A stretch of DNA of 64,000 bases, from NCBI GenBank assembly GCA_012932865.1, contig SAXG01000028.1, positions 186,001 to 250,000 of the forward strand, in the 5' to 3' direction. Below are positions 45,253 through 55,836 of the stretch, one piece after another (position 1 is the stretch's first letter; each line of letters begins with the position of its first letter). The position numbers and the translations under genes are program-made. The notes under the pieces were generated by a model. The model ran no database searches. It saw only the letters and a program-made list of their open reading frames with translations, and was not told where the DNA came from. This DNA is from Amylostereum areolatum. Taxonomy: Eukaryota; Basidiomycota; Agaricomycetes; Russulales; Stereaceae.

Positions 45253-45773
45253 TGCTAATCACACACTTTCGGACTTCATACGACCCTTACAAGATATCTT
45301 TACGCTTTCGACCCTGGCTGGTCACTTTCACGTCTCGTCATCCATCACTGTATCCATACGTTTTTTCTCGCTTTAATCTGTATTCTGTCCGGACAGCTTC
45401 CGTTCCCTCGCCCCCCGTTTTCAGTTTGTATTGCTTTGCGACTTCGTTGATTTAATCTGGGTGCCATGGTTCCGGCTTGTTTGAAGATCACCCCTCAATG
45501 TCGCCGCCCCACAACGCTGATGTACAGACTACCATATAGGCCCGGACGAGTGCGACGTCAGGGTGACGATATTGCCTCGCGAAATCAACCTTGCCAACAC
45601 TCGTGATTCGGTTGGCCGTCGCGTATCACGGTTGAAGCTGACGGTGGAGAAACGTAATTCGAACCCTCATCAAGGCCTGCCGGTGACTGGCCAGCCAGGT
45701 TGAACACGACTTCCCTCTTTCCCCTCCAAGCTTCGTCCTTCGGTACCTTCAAGACTCTACCAACGTTTAGACT
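45253..45773. other. Intergenic
   Basis: 3' flank of copy B and upstream of kinase-like C. Nothing recognised. Confidence 0.4.
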
Positions 45774-46877
45774 ATGGTGCCGTATTTCTCACCGTTGCAG
45801 GCGGAGTACGTGCACTGACCGTATGCATACAGCATCCACGTACTCTTGAAGCTGTTGTCCTTCACGGTATATTGCAAGACGCGTCGGGAGAGAACATCCC
45901 TCTTCGGTTCAACAAGGCCACGCCAGAGGAAGTGACGCCGTGGAAGGAGGAATCCCCAGTATCCCCCGACGATGCCAACAAGAACATCACCGTGATACCT
46001 GCCATGGACCTTCCCCCTCCTCACGACCTCGTTCTCGAGATGTCATTGGGCGAGAAGCTCGGAACTGGTGACGTTGGATTCGTATATGGCGCAGCTCCCA
46101 TCCTCGGAGGATCGACCTCTCCTGCTCTCTGCCAGCAGTCAATGACGGTTCCACCTCTCGCCGTAAAGATCGCCGGGCGAGCCAGGAAGGTTGCTTTGGA
46201 CAGAGAAGCCTGGTTTTATAACGATCTCCAGTGCCTGCAGGGCTCTGTCATCCCCCGCTTTTATGGGTACTTTGAAGCTGTCGTACCCCCTGACGCGGTT
46301 TATACGCATTGGAGCACCGACAAGCATTGGGAAAGTCGCGACTCGACCGCCGGCCTATCACGCCGGCCTGCCACGGACTCGGAGGCGAGCGAGCCTGAAC
46401 CCTACGATGCTCCGTATATAAAGGAGGACCGTGTTGTCTCGGACAAGATTTCCATCTTGCTCCTGGAGCGGCTTTCTGGGGAGTTCTTGCCGCTCTACTA
46501 CAGATTCAACGCCGATGAAGAGCAAGTCCAGTCCAGTCCGGCCCCTCCGACGAGTCAAAAATGCTGATATAGGGCCCATATATAGGCGAGAAATCAAGGT
46601 TTTGTACGAAGAGCTGGCCGGTATGCGCGTTGAGCATTATGACGTCCGCCATAGCCACATCGTGCGCGTCCTGGACTCCCCTCCTGGACTCCCTCCGATG
46701 GCAACGCCTGCTCAAAAATCCCAATCACGCTATCGGTTAATTGACTTCCAACACGCGTTAAAGACCGCCGACAGGACATGGGCCTGGTCCCACATGTCAG
46801 ACTGGACAAACGTACAAGTCCTCCTAGAGAACCTGGTTACTAGCCGAGTGTACGAGCTCAGAGATCTGCCCCCTTGA
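45774..46877 (+). CDS. Kinase-like protein, family member C, degenerate catalytic loop
   Basis: Best model: exon ATG 45774-45776, exon 45833-46530, exon 46586-46877, 330 aa. The second junction (donor GTCCAG) is weak. It carries GILQDASGENIPLRFNKATP, DLPPPHDLVLEMSLGEKLGT, GFVYGA, LAVKIAGRARK, DREAWFYNDLQ, QGSVIPRFYGYFEAVV, ISILLLERLSGEFL and LYEELAGM, all shared with A and B. The catalytic loop reads EHYDVRHSH instead of HRD...N, and the DFG position is IDFQHALK, so essential catalytic residues appear lost. It is probably a pseudokinase or a dying paralogue, though the frame is otherwise intact. Confidence 0.68.
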
Positions 46878-47700
46878 TTTCATGTTCATGCATCATGATA
46901 GAATAGTATGGTCAGTGTATATGCAATCAGTATGCGCGACGTTAAAGTTATTCTAATAGTTTCATTGCAGCGGAATACATTTGAGACCATGGGTGGTACC
47001 GTTGGGATGCATGTAACGACGGAGTGACAGAGATCGGGGATTGGTAACGATAACTATGTCTATCTGCACCCACAGGTACACGATACGACTGGCACATTAC
47101 CCTCGACGAAGCTCATTTACTGCTAGTCCCCTGGCGTCCAAGTCGTCGTTGTCGTAAAACTGCTTGTGGAGCTGTTGCAGCGTATGAGTACTTATCAAAA
47201 GTTCGAAAACTTGAGTTGATGTCGACGTTACTTTAGACTCGTGAGTTAGGAATTGCAAACTAGCATTGCGGGCCCCAAAACATAGTAGTACCGTTGAGTT
47301 GACTCACGACTTCAAAACAATATGCACCGCGCGGCCGGCATGTCCCGGCCGTCGTGCCGAATATCGAACAATGTAACGGCCCTGTAGACGAGCCGGTCCT
47401 TGCTCTTCACCTCCACCACATCCGACTGCACCCCACTCGCAACAAGCTCCCCGCCAACCCACAAGGCGTATTTAGCAAGCAGCGTTAACGCAGCATGTCC
47501 TTGAATAATGCGATTTACCACAGACGAGACGTAGACAACGAGTCTCTAGGGCTGTCTCGCAACCCCGAGTCGCATGTTCCTGCCACTACTGGACGTCCAG
47601 GTCCTCGGGACCTAACCCCAGGGATACAAAAGTGTGAGTCTCTTCCTTCACAGTTTCTACTCGGCGCTGCATCAGTGTAAGCTGATGCGATTGTTACTCA
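46878..47700. other. Intergenic with an unassigned minus ORF
   Basis: A minus-strand ORF at 47312-47521 (GHAALTLLAKYALWVGGEL) may be part of something, but I cannot identify it. A plus-strand stretch at 47495-47640 runs toward the FunK1 fragment but has no FunK1 motif. Confidence 0.35.
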
Positions 47701-47703
47701 AAC

Positions 47704-48430
47704 AGACATCGACGCGGGCAACATTGCCGTCGGGAAGGATAACACTCGTAGGGGGATGCTCATAGACTGGGATCCGCATGTTGCGCGTCTACCTGCGTCA
47801 CCATGTCGCAAATGGAGAAACGTAAGTTCCTCATGCACATCTCACTGTTCCAATGTATCTTACTTCTCCCTACTGACACAGCAAGCCTTGGAATTTACAT
47901 CCGCCGAACGGCTCATGAAACCCTCAGTTTTCTTCCGGAGCCTCCTCCGTGATGACCTCGAGTCCTTCGTCCATGTCCTCTTCTACCACATCCTTCGTTA
48001 CCGCCCGGCCGGATTCCATTCGGTTCGACTTGCGCGGGACCTCCACGATATCTTCGACTGGCCCCCTCTAGCGGATGGCCATCATTACGAAGGACACGTC
48101 AAGGCAGCTTATCTTAGTCTGGGGTTTTATTTCGGTCCGACAACTTTGATCAACTCGACGCTGCCTCCGCAGCTCGTCGCTTTGATGAACGCGCTTCGCA
48201 AGCCTTTTTGCATGTTTTACCTAGATCCTGATCTCTTGCAAGAGTTTTCCCCGATCGTTGTCCGGAAGGCGCTGGCTGCCCTCGACACAGCGGACGAATT
48301 TACGGCCATTTTCAAGGCGCATCTCGAGGTTGATGGCTGGCCAGAAGACGACGGTGCAGACGACCAGCTGCGACCGTTCGATCCTACAAGGACGACGGGA
48401 CGTCGGTTCGCACGGCGCTTCGATTACTGA
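47704..48430 (+). pseudogene. FunK1 kinase fragment (C-lobe only)
   Basis: The visible part begins in the catalytic loop (DIDAGNIAV, then MLIDWDPHVAR with the metal-binding Asp of LIDWD). A short intron (47821-47881, GTAAGT...CAG) is followed by EFTSAERLMKP, LLRDDLESFVHVLFYHILRYRP, PPQLVALMNALRKPF, ALAALDTADEFTAIFKAHLE and a charged tail, ending at 48430. All match the complete FunK1 gene 2.3 kb downstream. No N-terminal lobe, glycine loop or lysine is present upstream, so it is a 5'-truncated duplicate or relic. Confidence 0.68.
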
Positions 48431-49332
48431 CGTTCTACGCGGAGGTGTTCCCTGTTTGGAGTTCTTTCCATATTCAGTCGTACTCCGTTTTTTGCTTCCA
48501 ATTTCTTCTATACTTCATAATGAGTGTAATTCGCTACCGAATCTTCGTTTACGAATTGTTGGCATAGATCGCAAAATGAACGTCCGCCGTCACCGCATAC
48601 TGAGATATAATCATCGGCACGGAAACGCTAGTGTAGTAGCCGTGCCGTGGCTGTGCGAGTCCCAGTCCCCTGATCTCGTGAGCTCGAACGGTACCGTACT
48701 CAGGCTTATGGACGGCGTTCAATCGCTCGCGGGACATTGAACAAGTCTGTATTAGCCACAAAGTTCCATGAATACGCTTATCCATTGATCGATGATCTGC
48801 GATAAGGACGTTCAGGATGAAGCTTGAGGGACCACCGCGACACACCGCATACTTACTATTCTGGACGTACCACTGGCAAGTCGTGCCGCCGATGTGAGCC
48901 GATGTGGGGGTCGAAATGCTGCGCGTCCGTGACTTCGTCCTACGGTTAGATTTCAAAAAAAGCGAGCGGCTCGTATTCAAGATACATATAATACTGGACG
49001 TGTACTCGACACCGAGAGGGAAGGGACCTACGCACGGTGGGGGGGGGGACTGGCAAGTCGCGTGAATTCGAGTCTGCCCGCGCGCCGGCAGCCTCTCGCC
49101 TCCCGGAAACTGACCGGAACAGTGGTCCGATGGGGATGCGTGAAAGGGAGAATAAAGCCCAGTTGCTTATTGTCCTTCTGGTTTTAATTCCACGGGCTGT
49201 GGTTTGGCGGAAAACAGGAACGGGAGCAAGGCGTCGAACCAAGTTGCGGGTGATGTGACACCACGCGGCAGTCACATATTGCCTAATTGGGCGGAACACA
49301 ATCCAAGTTGAACGCGACGCGGACTCACTTCA
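48431..49332. other. Intergenic, no gene recognised
   Basis: About 900 bp between the FunK1 fragment and the LINE target duplication. Only short ORFs without family resemblance. Confidence 0.45.
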
Positions 49333-49346
49333 CCTCGCTCTTGACT
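49333..49346. repeat. Left target-site duplication of LINE
   Basis: CCTCGCTCTTGACT, repeated exactly at 49975-49988. Confidence 0.78.
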
Positions 49347-49974
49347 TTTTTTTATTTTTATTTTTTAAATACATTTATATCCCGCGTCAAGTACCTATGA
49401 CTAAATGCGGCAGCAGTATGGTAGTGCGGAAGGGAGGCGGGTTGTATGAGTAGGACAAGTTCTATGAGGGTCGTTGTATTGTAGGAGGGGTGAGATGTAG
49501 TTAATGGTAGAGTAGTCTAATAGAATCTATCCTGGGTCCACGTCGTCTGGTTCGGGGGGAGGGGGGGGAGGTTCAATCGGGGCTACCTTGGCAAAAGCGC
49601 GCGTTGCACCGACGAACTTGGCGAGGGCCGACAAACCGGTTTGAGTGCCTAGGATGAAGGGGGTGGAAAGAGTGCGCGAGGCGGTGCGGAGGTGGTGTCG
49701 ATGGTCTTCGAAGAGTGGGCAGTCGGCAAGAATGTGGTCTCGGGTTTGGATGGGAGCGTTGCCGCACGGGCAGGCAGTTGATTCTGTGGGAACGAATCGG
49801 GCATAGTAGTCGCCACGGAATCCATGGCCAAGGACGGTTTGGATGATGCGGGTGTGTACGTCGCGGGGGCCGTCAAAATTGCGATGGAAGGGGGATAGGT
49901 TGGTGGATGGAGGATGTCGTAGTGCAACTGATGCGAGGTTGTTGTGTGGGCGGGCTGCCCATTCGGATCTCCCC
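49347..49974 (-). mobile_element. 5'-truncated LINE (non-LTR retrotransposon) fragment
   Basis: A 628-bp insert bounded by 14-bp duplications. On the minus strand it ends in an A-rich tail (T-rich on plus at about 49347-49370). Its ORF, minus-strand 49974-49527, encodes the 3' end of a LINE ORF2: RDVHTRIIQTVLGHGFRGDYY, then CPCGNAPIQTRDHILADCPLF, the Cys/His-containing RNase-H-distal region of Tad1-like fungal elements. The part of the open frame beyond 49974 (to 50018) is host sequence. No reverse transcriptase is left, so it is inert. Confidence 0.82.
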
Positions 49975-49988
49975 TCGCTCTTGACTCT
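49975..49988. repeat. Right target-site duplication of LINE
   Basis: CCTCGCTCTTGACT, same as 49333-49346. Confidence 0.78.
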
Positions 49989-50061
49989 CACCGCCGCATT
50001 TCGCATTCCGCAGTTCATCTTTCACAGAGATAGCCCAAAGTTTTCTCCGGACCATCGCAAC

Positions 50062-50070
50062 TATATAAAT
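50062..50070 (+). promoter_or_regulatory. TATA box of FunK1 gene
   Basis: TATATAAAT about 80 bp before ATG 50151 and about 75 bp downstream of the LINE target duplication. Confidence 0.6.
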
Positions 50071-50150
50071 CGATTATTTTCTCGGTAAGGACCCCCACTT
50101 CGTTTCCCCCCGCCACCGACGCTCACTCCCAACTCACTCATCCGCTCGTC

Positions 50151-52714
50151 ATGTCGCAACACAGCACCCCAGCCCGCGCTAAGCCAGCTCAAATCCAAGA
50201 GCACGCCGTACGCAGCAAAATCAACGCCAAAGATCACTATCCCAAGCTCAGTGCAGACATGGACGGCCACTTCGTGGGGCCAATGGACCCCGAGCTCTTC
50301 CTCACCACCTTCCTCCCCAAGGCTCCGACACCACGTCCAGGACACATCGCGTTCACAGGAGGAACATCCGAGGACCCATTTGTACGTCGTCGTCGTTTGG
50401 AATTTTCTTACGCCTGTCTGACCGCATTTCACGTCAGATCGAGGCTTTCAGCCCCTTCTGTCCCGGGATGGGGTTGAGGAACACCACAACAAGAGGCGGG
50501 AGAAGCACTAGCGGAATATATCGCAAACCGGACGTGTCGTGCTTTGACGAGGCCGACATTCCCCCAGCCTCCGCATCCCCAGCCTCCGCATCCCCAGCCT
50601 CCGCATCCCCTGCCACCGCGTCCCCTGTCCCAACCACCGCTTCGCCAGCCGACGCCCTCCCAGCAGGAGCTTCCCCCGTGGGCACCCCACCCACCGCCGC
50701 TCCATCCCCGGCTGCTTCTACACCTGCTCCTGATGATGAGGGCGACCAAGACGAAAACCCCCTCCTCAACAGCTTCTTCCGGCTCCTTCAAATGTTGTTC
50801 GAATTCAAACCGACCGGTCAGGACCCATATGTCGATCCCAAGAACCTCGCCCACCGGAAGGGCCGCGACCTGCAACACTGGACCAACGAAGCGGTCCATG
50901 CACGTGGCCAGACGGTTTCGTACGCGCTCGCCATGTTTGAGAGCATTCCCCGAGTGTTCTGCTTTTCGGTCGTCGTCATGGGCAAGACTGCTCGCTTTGT
51001 GCGCTGGGACCGTGCCGGCGCGATCGCCTCGGAGAAGTTCGACTGGACGTCGAGTGGACTGATGGAGGAGTTTCTCTGGCGGTTCAGCCACATGTCCCGG
51101 GCCCAGCGCGGCTTCGACACCGCGGTCTCCCCCGCGTCCCCCGCCGAGACCGAGATGGTCCGGCGCGTCTTCAACCAGGCGGAAAAGGACGACCACGACA
51201 TCCCCCTCCCCTCCAAGGACGAGACGTTCTCGAAGTTCCTCGTGTGGGATCGAGGCGGGGACGTGCATGCTGTGATCGCAGGGCGCCCTCAAACGCGCGC
51301 CTGGACGCTCGAGGGACGCTCGACCTTTGGATACGTCGGCGTGGATGCCGAGACGGAGAAGATCGTGTACTTGAAGGACACCTGGCGCATCGCAGTGCCC
51401 GGGATGTCGAAGGAGGGCGACATCTACGCCCGCCTGCAGAAGGACCCGAAAGTCACTCATCTTCCCGATTTTCGCTATGGTGGAGACATCCCCATCACCG
51501 ACATGGAACCTCTTCCGGTGCCTTCCCCCGACACTGTACCTCCCGAGCCTCCCAAGCCCGCGCCCAAGCCAGGGGAAGAACCCGCCAAAGTCCCCCCCAC
51601 GGACTTCCCGTCCGTTCAGCGCACGGTGACGCAAGACTACGCGAAATGCACCTGGGCATGCGAGACGGTAGAGCTCGTGGAGCATGTGCACCACCGGATC
51701 GTGCTGGGCAAGGTCGGACGGAAACTCAACGCGTTCAGGTCCACGAAGGAGCTCTGCCAGGTTCTCTTTGACGTACTCCTATGTACGCCCATCTGCTATA
51801 TTTTCTTTTGTCGTCTCTGACTTTGGCTTTCGTTCGCATTTCGCAGGCCACACGGCCGCGTACAAGCTCGGCGTCTTGCAGCGGGATCTCAGCGCGAGCA
51901 ATATCCTGATCGATGAAGACGGTCGAGGGATACTAATTGATTGGGATCTGTGCTTGGATATGAATGCCCCCCAAGAGCCGCGTTGGCAGTGGAGAACTGT
52001 ACGTTTTCTTTTACCTTCTTCACATCACAAGCTTTCTCATCCTTGACTTTGCAGGGAACATGGCAGTACATATCGGCGGAACTCCTGATGAAGCCTTTCT
52101 CCAGAAAGCACCTCCTCCGTGACGACCTCGAGTCTATCGTTCACGTTCTTTTCCACCACGTCCTTCGCTACCGCCCCGCCGGGTTTGACACCGCTGACCT
52201 GGCGCTAAATCTCGAACTTATCTTCGACACTCACATTGTCGTGAATGGCCAATCTCGCGGAGGACGCCAGAAGGCCCTCCACATCGGTGGACAGGGCTGC
52301 TTCGGCGTGACGGATATGGTCGACTCCACCCTGCCTCGGCCGCTTGTCGCTTTGATGAACGCAATTCGCCGACCCTTCCGCATGTTCTATCTGGAGCGTG
52401 ACATCCGAGATGACTATCCCCCATCTGTTATTCAGAAGGCGTTGGCCGCTCTTGACACGGCGGAAGTATTTACGGCTATCTTCAAGGCGCATCTCGAGGT
52501 CAACGGTTGGCCAGAGAATGATGGGGCGGTTGACCAGCTGCCGCCGGAAGCGCTCCCGACGCAGAACGGTCTCACGGCCACCAACAACTACGAGGGGAAA
52601 CGCAAATCGGCCCAAGAGGGCGGACGCATTTCAAAGGCCAGGAGGCAATCGGAGCATTCGTCTGTGTCGCAGGCTCTGAGATCGGTTGAGGAGAGTCAAC
52701 AACCCACGGCGTGA
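50151..52714 (+). CDS. FunK1 protein kinase
   Basis: Exons 50151-50381, 50438-51782, 51847-51998 and 52055-52714 give 795 aa, the usual length of Agaricomycete FunK1. An N-terminal region (DMDGHFVGPMDPELFLTTFLP) precedes a Pro/Ala/Ser-rich insert with repeats of PASAS, then the N-lobe (HARGQTVSYALAMFESIPRVF, RFVRWDRAGA). The C-lobe carries GVLQRDLSASNILIDEDGRG, ILIDWDLCLD, GTWQYISAELLMKP, LLRDDLESIVHVLFHHVLRY and ALAALDTAEVFTAIFKAHLE. In the catalytic loop the usual HRD histidine is Gln (LQRDLS), while Asp and Asn are retained, so activity is possible but non-canonical. The tail is basic. FunK1 kinases are fungus-specific and much expanded in mushrooms; targets are unknown. Confidence 0.9.
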
Positions 52715-53237
52715 TGGACTTCTTCCTGTGTACTTTCTACTACTATAATCGTTTCATGCTACGTACTCTGCGCGTCCTACCTCTCCTGCTATTCCTTTCT
52801 GTACTTCGCTTTTACTCTCCCAGTCTCTCTGTACTCACATTGTTATCGCATGCTATGTAATCGGACCCCATTTCCTCGCCGTGTTCCTGTTTCGCACTTG
52901 GATTGGTGGTGACGAATCCGAGCCTGCTCAGTCTTAGGATAGCGTTCAAGTTTGAGTTGTGGAAAGTAGGTTACACGCTGTAGCTAATGTGCCGTCGCTC
53001 GACCGTCGCTGAGGGCGCTGAGGCCTGAGGCCTGAAGCTTGAAGGGCTCTCTGGGCTACCTGCCAGTGTCGGCTCGTGATTGCTAGTGAATGTCTCCAGA
53101 ATCTGCGTTGATGTATCGGTGTATGTACATACTACTATGCTACTAGCATGTTATAGAGACAGGGGTGATGATTTCAGTCGATACATATATTCGTTTTCGT
53201 CGTCCTCGTCTTCACTCCTTCACCCGGCTCGTCGTCC
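52715..53237. other. Intergenic between convergent genes
   Basis: About 520 bp with T-rich 3' flanks. No gene recognised. Confidence 0.45.
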
Positions 53238-55217
53238 TCATTCGGGACCATCACTGAATTCTGGCAGCACCGTCACATCCGCCTCTTGCGCGAACCGGTA
53301 CGAAACTTGGATGCATCTCATAAGCGTGCTGAATGGGAAGAAGAAGATACGGGGAAAGAACTCACAGAGACGATTATAACCCGAGTCCAGAGGATATCCG
53401 AATTCCATTTCCTGGTGGTAGGCGTGAGTGGGCCACACCAGGCCGCACCCGGAGTGAGGGCTGTTGCGGGGGAATTTCGCGCGACGATAGCCAGCGTTTC
53501 GTCCGTTGCGGTTATGGGGGCTATCTGTGCTGGCGTACAAGGTCTGTCGTTCGTCGTCCCATAAGAGCGCGCCGACTTCATTGTTGCCTGTACTGATTTC
53601 ATAGATCGACGCTCTGGCTCTGGCGTCCCACACTTTGATCTGTTCCGATGACGTTCCACCAATGATCACGACTGCTCAAACACGTCCAGTCAGAACGTGA
53701 GGATGAGAGATTTGGATGTACGCACAAGGATGATCCCCAATTTGCTCGTAGAGAACGGACTCAATGACTTCGCTCCCGTGTTCAATGGCCCACACCGGCA
53801 CAGGAAGCCGCGAATCAAAGAAGCGAACGCCTCCATCCCGCGCGCCGGTGACGAAGCAGTGGGGATCGGCCGCGTTCGTCCCGAAAGAGTCGACGAAAGC
53901 CCCATGACCGACAAACCGAGAGACGACTCGTTGCGTCTCAAGGTCGACGGACGCAATCGAGTACTTCTGTTTGTACCGGACTAGCATCTGATTCGGATCG
54001 CTCGGGTGGCTCTTCCAAACATCGATGTTGGCCAATGCATCCGAAGTGACCGTCGTGGTGGCTGGAGCTCCCGTCGACGCCTCGATTTCTCCGGACGTGT
54101 AGTCCCGTGGGGTGTCGAAGAAGTCCCAGGTCATCTCTTCACCAATCCGCGTCCTTCCCCTCTCACCGTGCGTGGGCATGGCGTCGATATCCCATATCGC
54201 GATACCCTTTTCGCCCGATCGAAACAATTTGGCGCCGCCCTCGCGAACAGATATGGCCCCCGAATGATCCCAACTCTTGAGCGTGTGGACTGGCAGGCTG
54301 GTGACAAGTCCGCCGTCGTGGACCGTCCACCGATAAGACTTGATACGCTCTTTATCGGCAAGGTAGACCAACTGGCGAGAAGGGTCCAGGTGGAAATGAC
54401 GTGCGGCATCCGATAGTCGGACGTTCACGTCTTCATAGTCGCTGTTTGAACCTGGCTCGGGATGGTTGAGATTGTACAGCACGAGACAAGGGTTGCGCAG
54501 GCTGTCGCCGCCGACGCCGACAGCAGCAAGAATACCACCGGCCTGAATAAGGCCGATGGAATGGTACGTTCGCCTGGAACGGACTTCGCACCGAGCTTCG
54601 AAAAATGCCTGAAGATGGGGGTTAGGCGAGGGTGGAGGGGATGGTGGAGTTTGGGAGAACAGGGCAAGGGGTGTGGTGTGTACATTGGGCTGACGGGCGG
54701 GGTCGTATGGTTTGACTACGATCTGGTCGTAGACCTCTGCGGTCAATTCGCAGGTTTCGTTGAGCATTGGTGATAAATTTGGGGCGGAGAGGATTCATAC
54801 TGTAGCAGAGGACGCACCCTTCAATTGGTCTTTAGAGATTTGTGGGGATGCCATAGCCATGATCGCGAGGAACTCCTTCGCGTTGCTATCAGCTTCACGA
54901 CCTGGCAGTTAGACATTGAGAGTCGAGTTGACTTGGGATCATACGCACATAAATTGACTTTCACTTCTTCCTTCACGACATTCCCGCAGAACAAAGGGAT
55001 GGTCCCGGTGTCCATCCAGTTCTCCGTGTGCGATCTTTCCAGGATCGTCCTCTCCAAAGTCACCGCGACGTCCACAAGCTCCTCGAGCTCCTCTGCTTCT
55101 AGCATCTCTCCTTCAGTAGCATCGCGCAATGTGTCACATATCTTGGAAAGGAGTCGGTCCCTTGCCTTCGCAACGATTTCGCGCTTGCTAGGTTCTTGCC
55201 TCCGGCGGCGGGCGGGC
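53238..55217 (-). pseudogene. WD40-like protein, 5' exon interrupted by KDZ transposon
   Basis: Exons 55217-54949 (partial), 54901-54818, 54736-53726, 53671-53366 and 53305-53238 join exactly in frame to at least 578 aa. The N-terminal exon reads RRRRQEPSKREIVAKARDRL, an acidic helix (EMLEAEELEELVDVAVTLER), TENWMDTGTIPLFCGNVVKE. The rest contains beta-propeller-type segments: ISVREGGAKLFRSGEKGIAI, SRFVGHGAFVDSFGTN, ARDGGVRFFDSRL, GTSSEQIKVWDARARASIYE, NNEVGALLWDDERQTLYAST. At 55218 it runs directly into the left inverted repeat of the transposon, with no start codon in frame before it. The missing 5' end continues on the far side of the element at 63975-64000 and beyond. MLNET at 54767 is not a start; it lies in an intron. 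Confidence 0.72.
55210..55217. repeat. Left target-site duplication of KDZ element
   Basis: GGGCGGGC, same as 63975-63982. Confidence 0.7.
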
Positions 55218-55218
55218 C

Positions 55219-55515
55219 ACCTGGCCCTCTACGTACTAATAGCTTGTTAGATATCGTGATCCCCCCCCCCTGGCATTATCTAACTAGGTATCAAATGTGC
55301 CCATAAGCCGCCCGCGCGGGCCAGCCCGCGAGGCGCCTTCCTAAATAGGCAGAGGGCAACCGTCAACGCTAAGGGCTCTAGGGCCTCCCGGCTATCCGGC
55401 ACACTGTCCCGACCTCCGTCAGGTCCGTCCCGAAGCCCGCCAGGGCCGTCGGCATCGCCCGCGGAGTCGTCGCCGTCGTTGACGATGAGCGCGACCTCCC
55501 CCGCCCTTGGCTTAT
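55219..55515 (+). repeat. Left terminal inverted repeat of KDZ element
   Basis: Begins ACCTGGCCCTCTACGTAC and runs to about CGCCCTTGGCTTA. Contains a poly-C run and GC-rich palindromes (CCGCGCGGGCCAGCCCGCG). Confidence 0.85.
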
Positions 55516-55836
55516 ATATACAGGACATTGCACATAATATACATATTTCGGAAGCCCTCGAAGCGTAAATCAACACTGTGAGGTTGATAGAGGGCCAAGT
55601 GTCAAGTACAAATTAGTAATTACCCTAGCTAGTGGCCAACACTTGCAACCACGTGACGTTGCAGATTGTTCAGTGCGACTAAGCTAAAGGTACCGTGCCT
55701 GGCCTGACAAGAAAAATGACAAGTCAAGCTTTCAAGTGATGGTTTGAGGCCCTAACTTGATTACATTCAAATCATAGTCTTGATTACATTAAAATCATAG
55801 TGAGCTACTAAAAATGTCGTACTTGACTACAAATGT

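Noticed and set aside
50429..51694. 421-codon minus-strand ORF opposite the FunK1 gene
   Set aside because: Antisense to FunK1 exon 2, Gly/Arg/Val-rich, no motif; the plus strand has a clear kinase with matching splice phases.
54744..54767. Start codon MLNET for the WD40 gene
   Set aside because: It lies inside an intron (54817-54737); the upstream exons join in frame.
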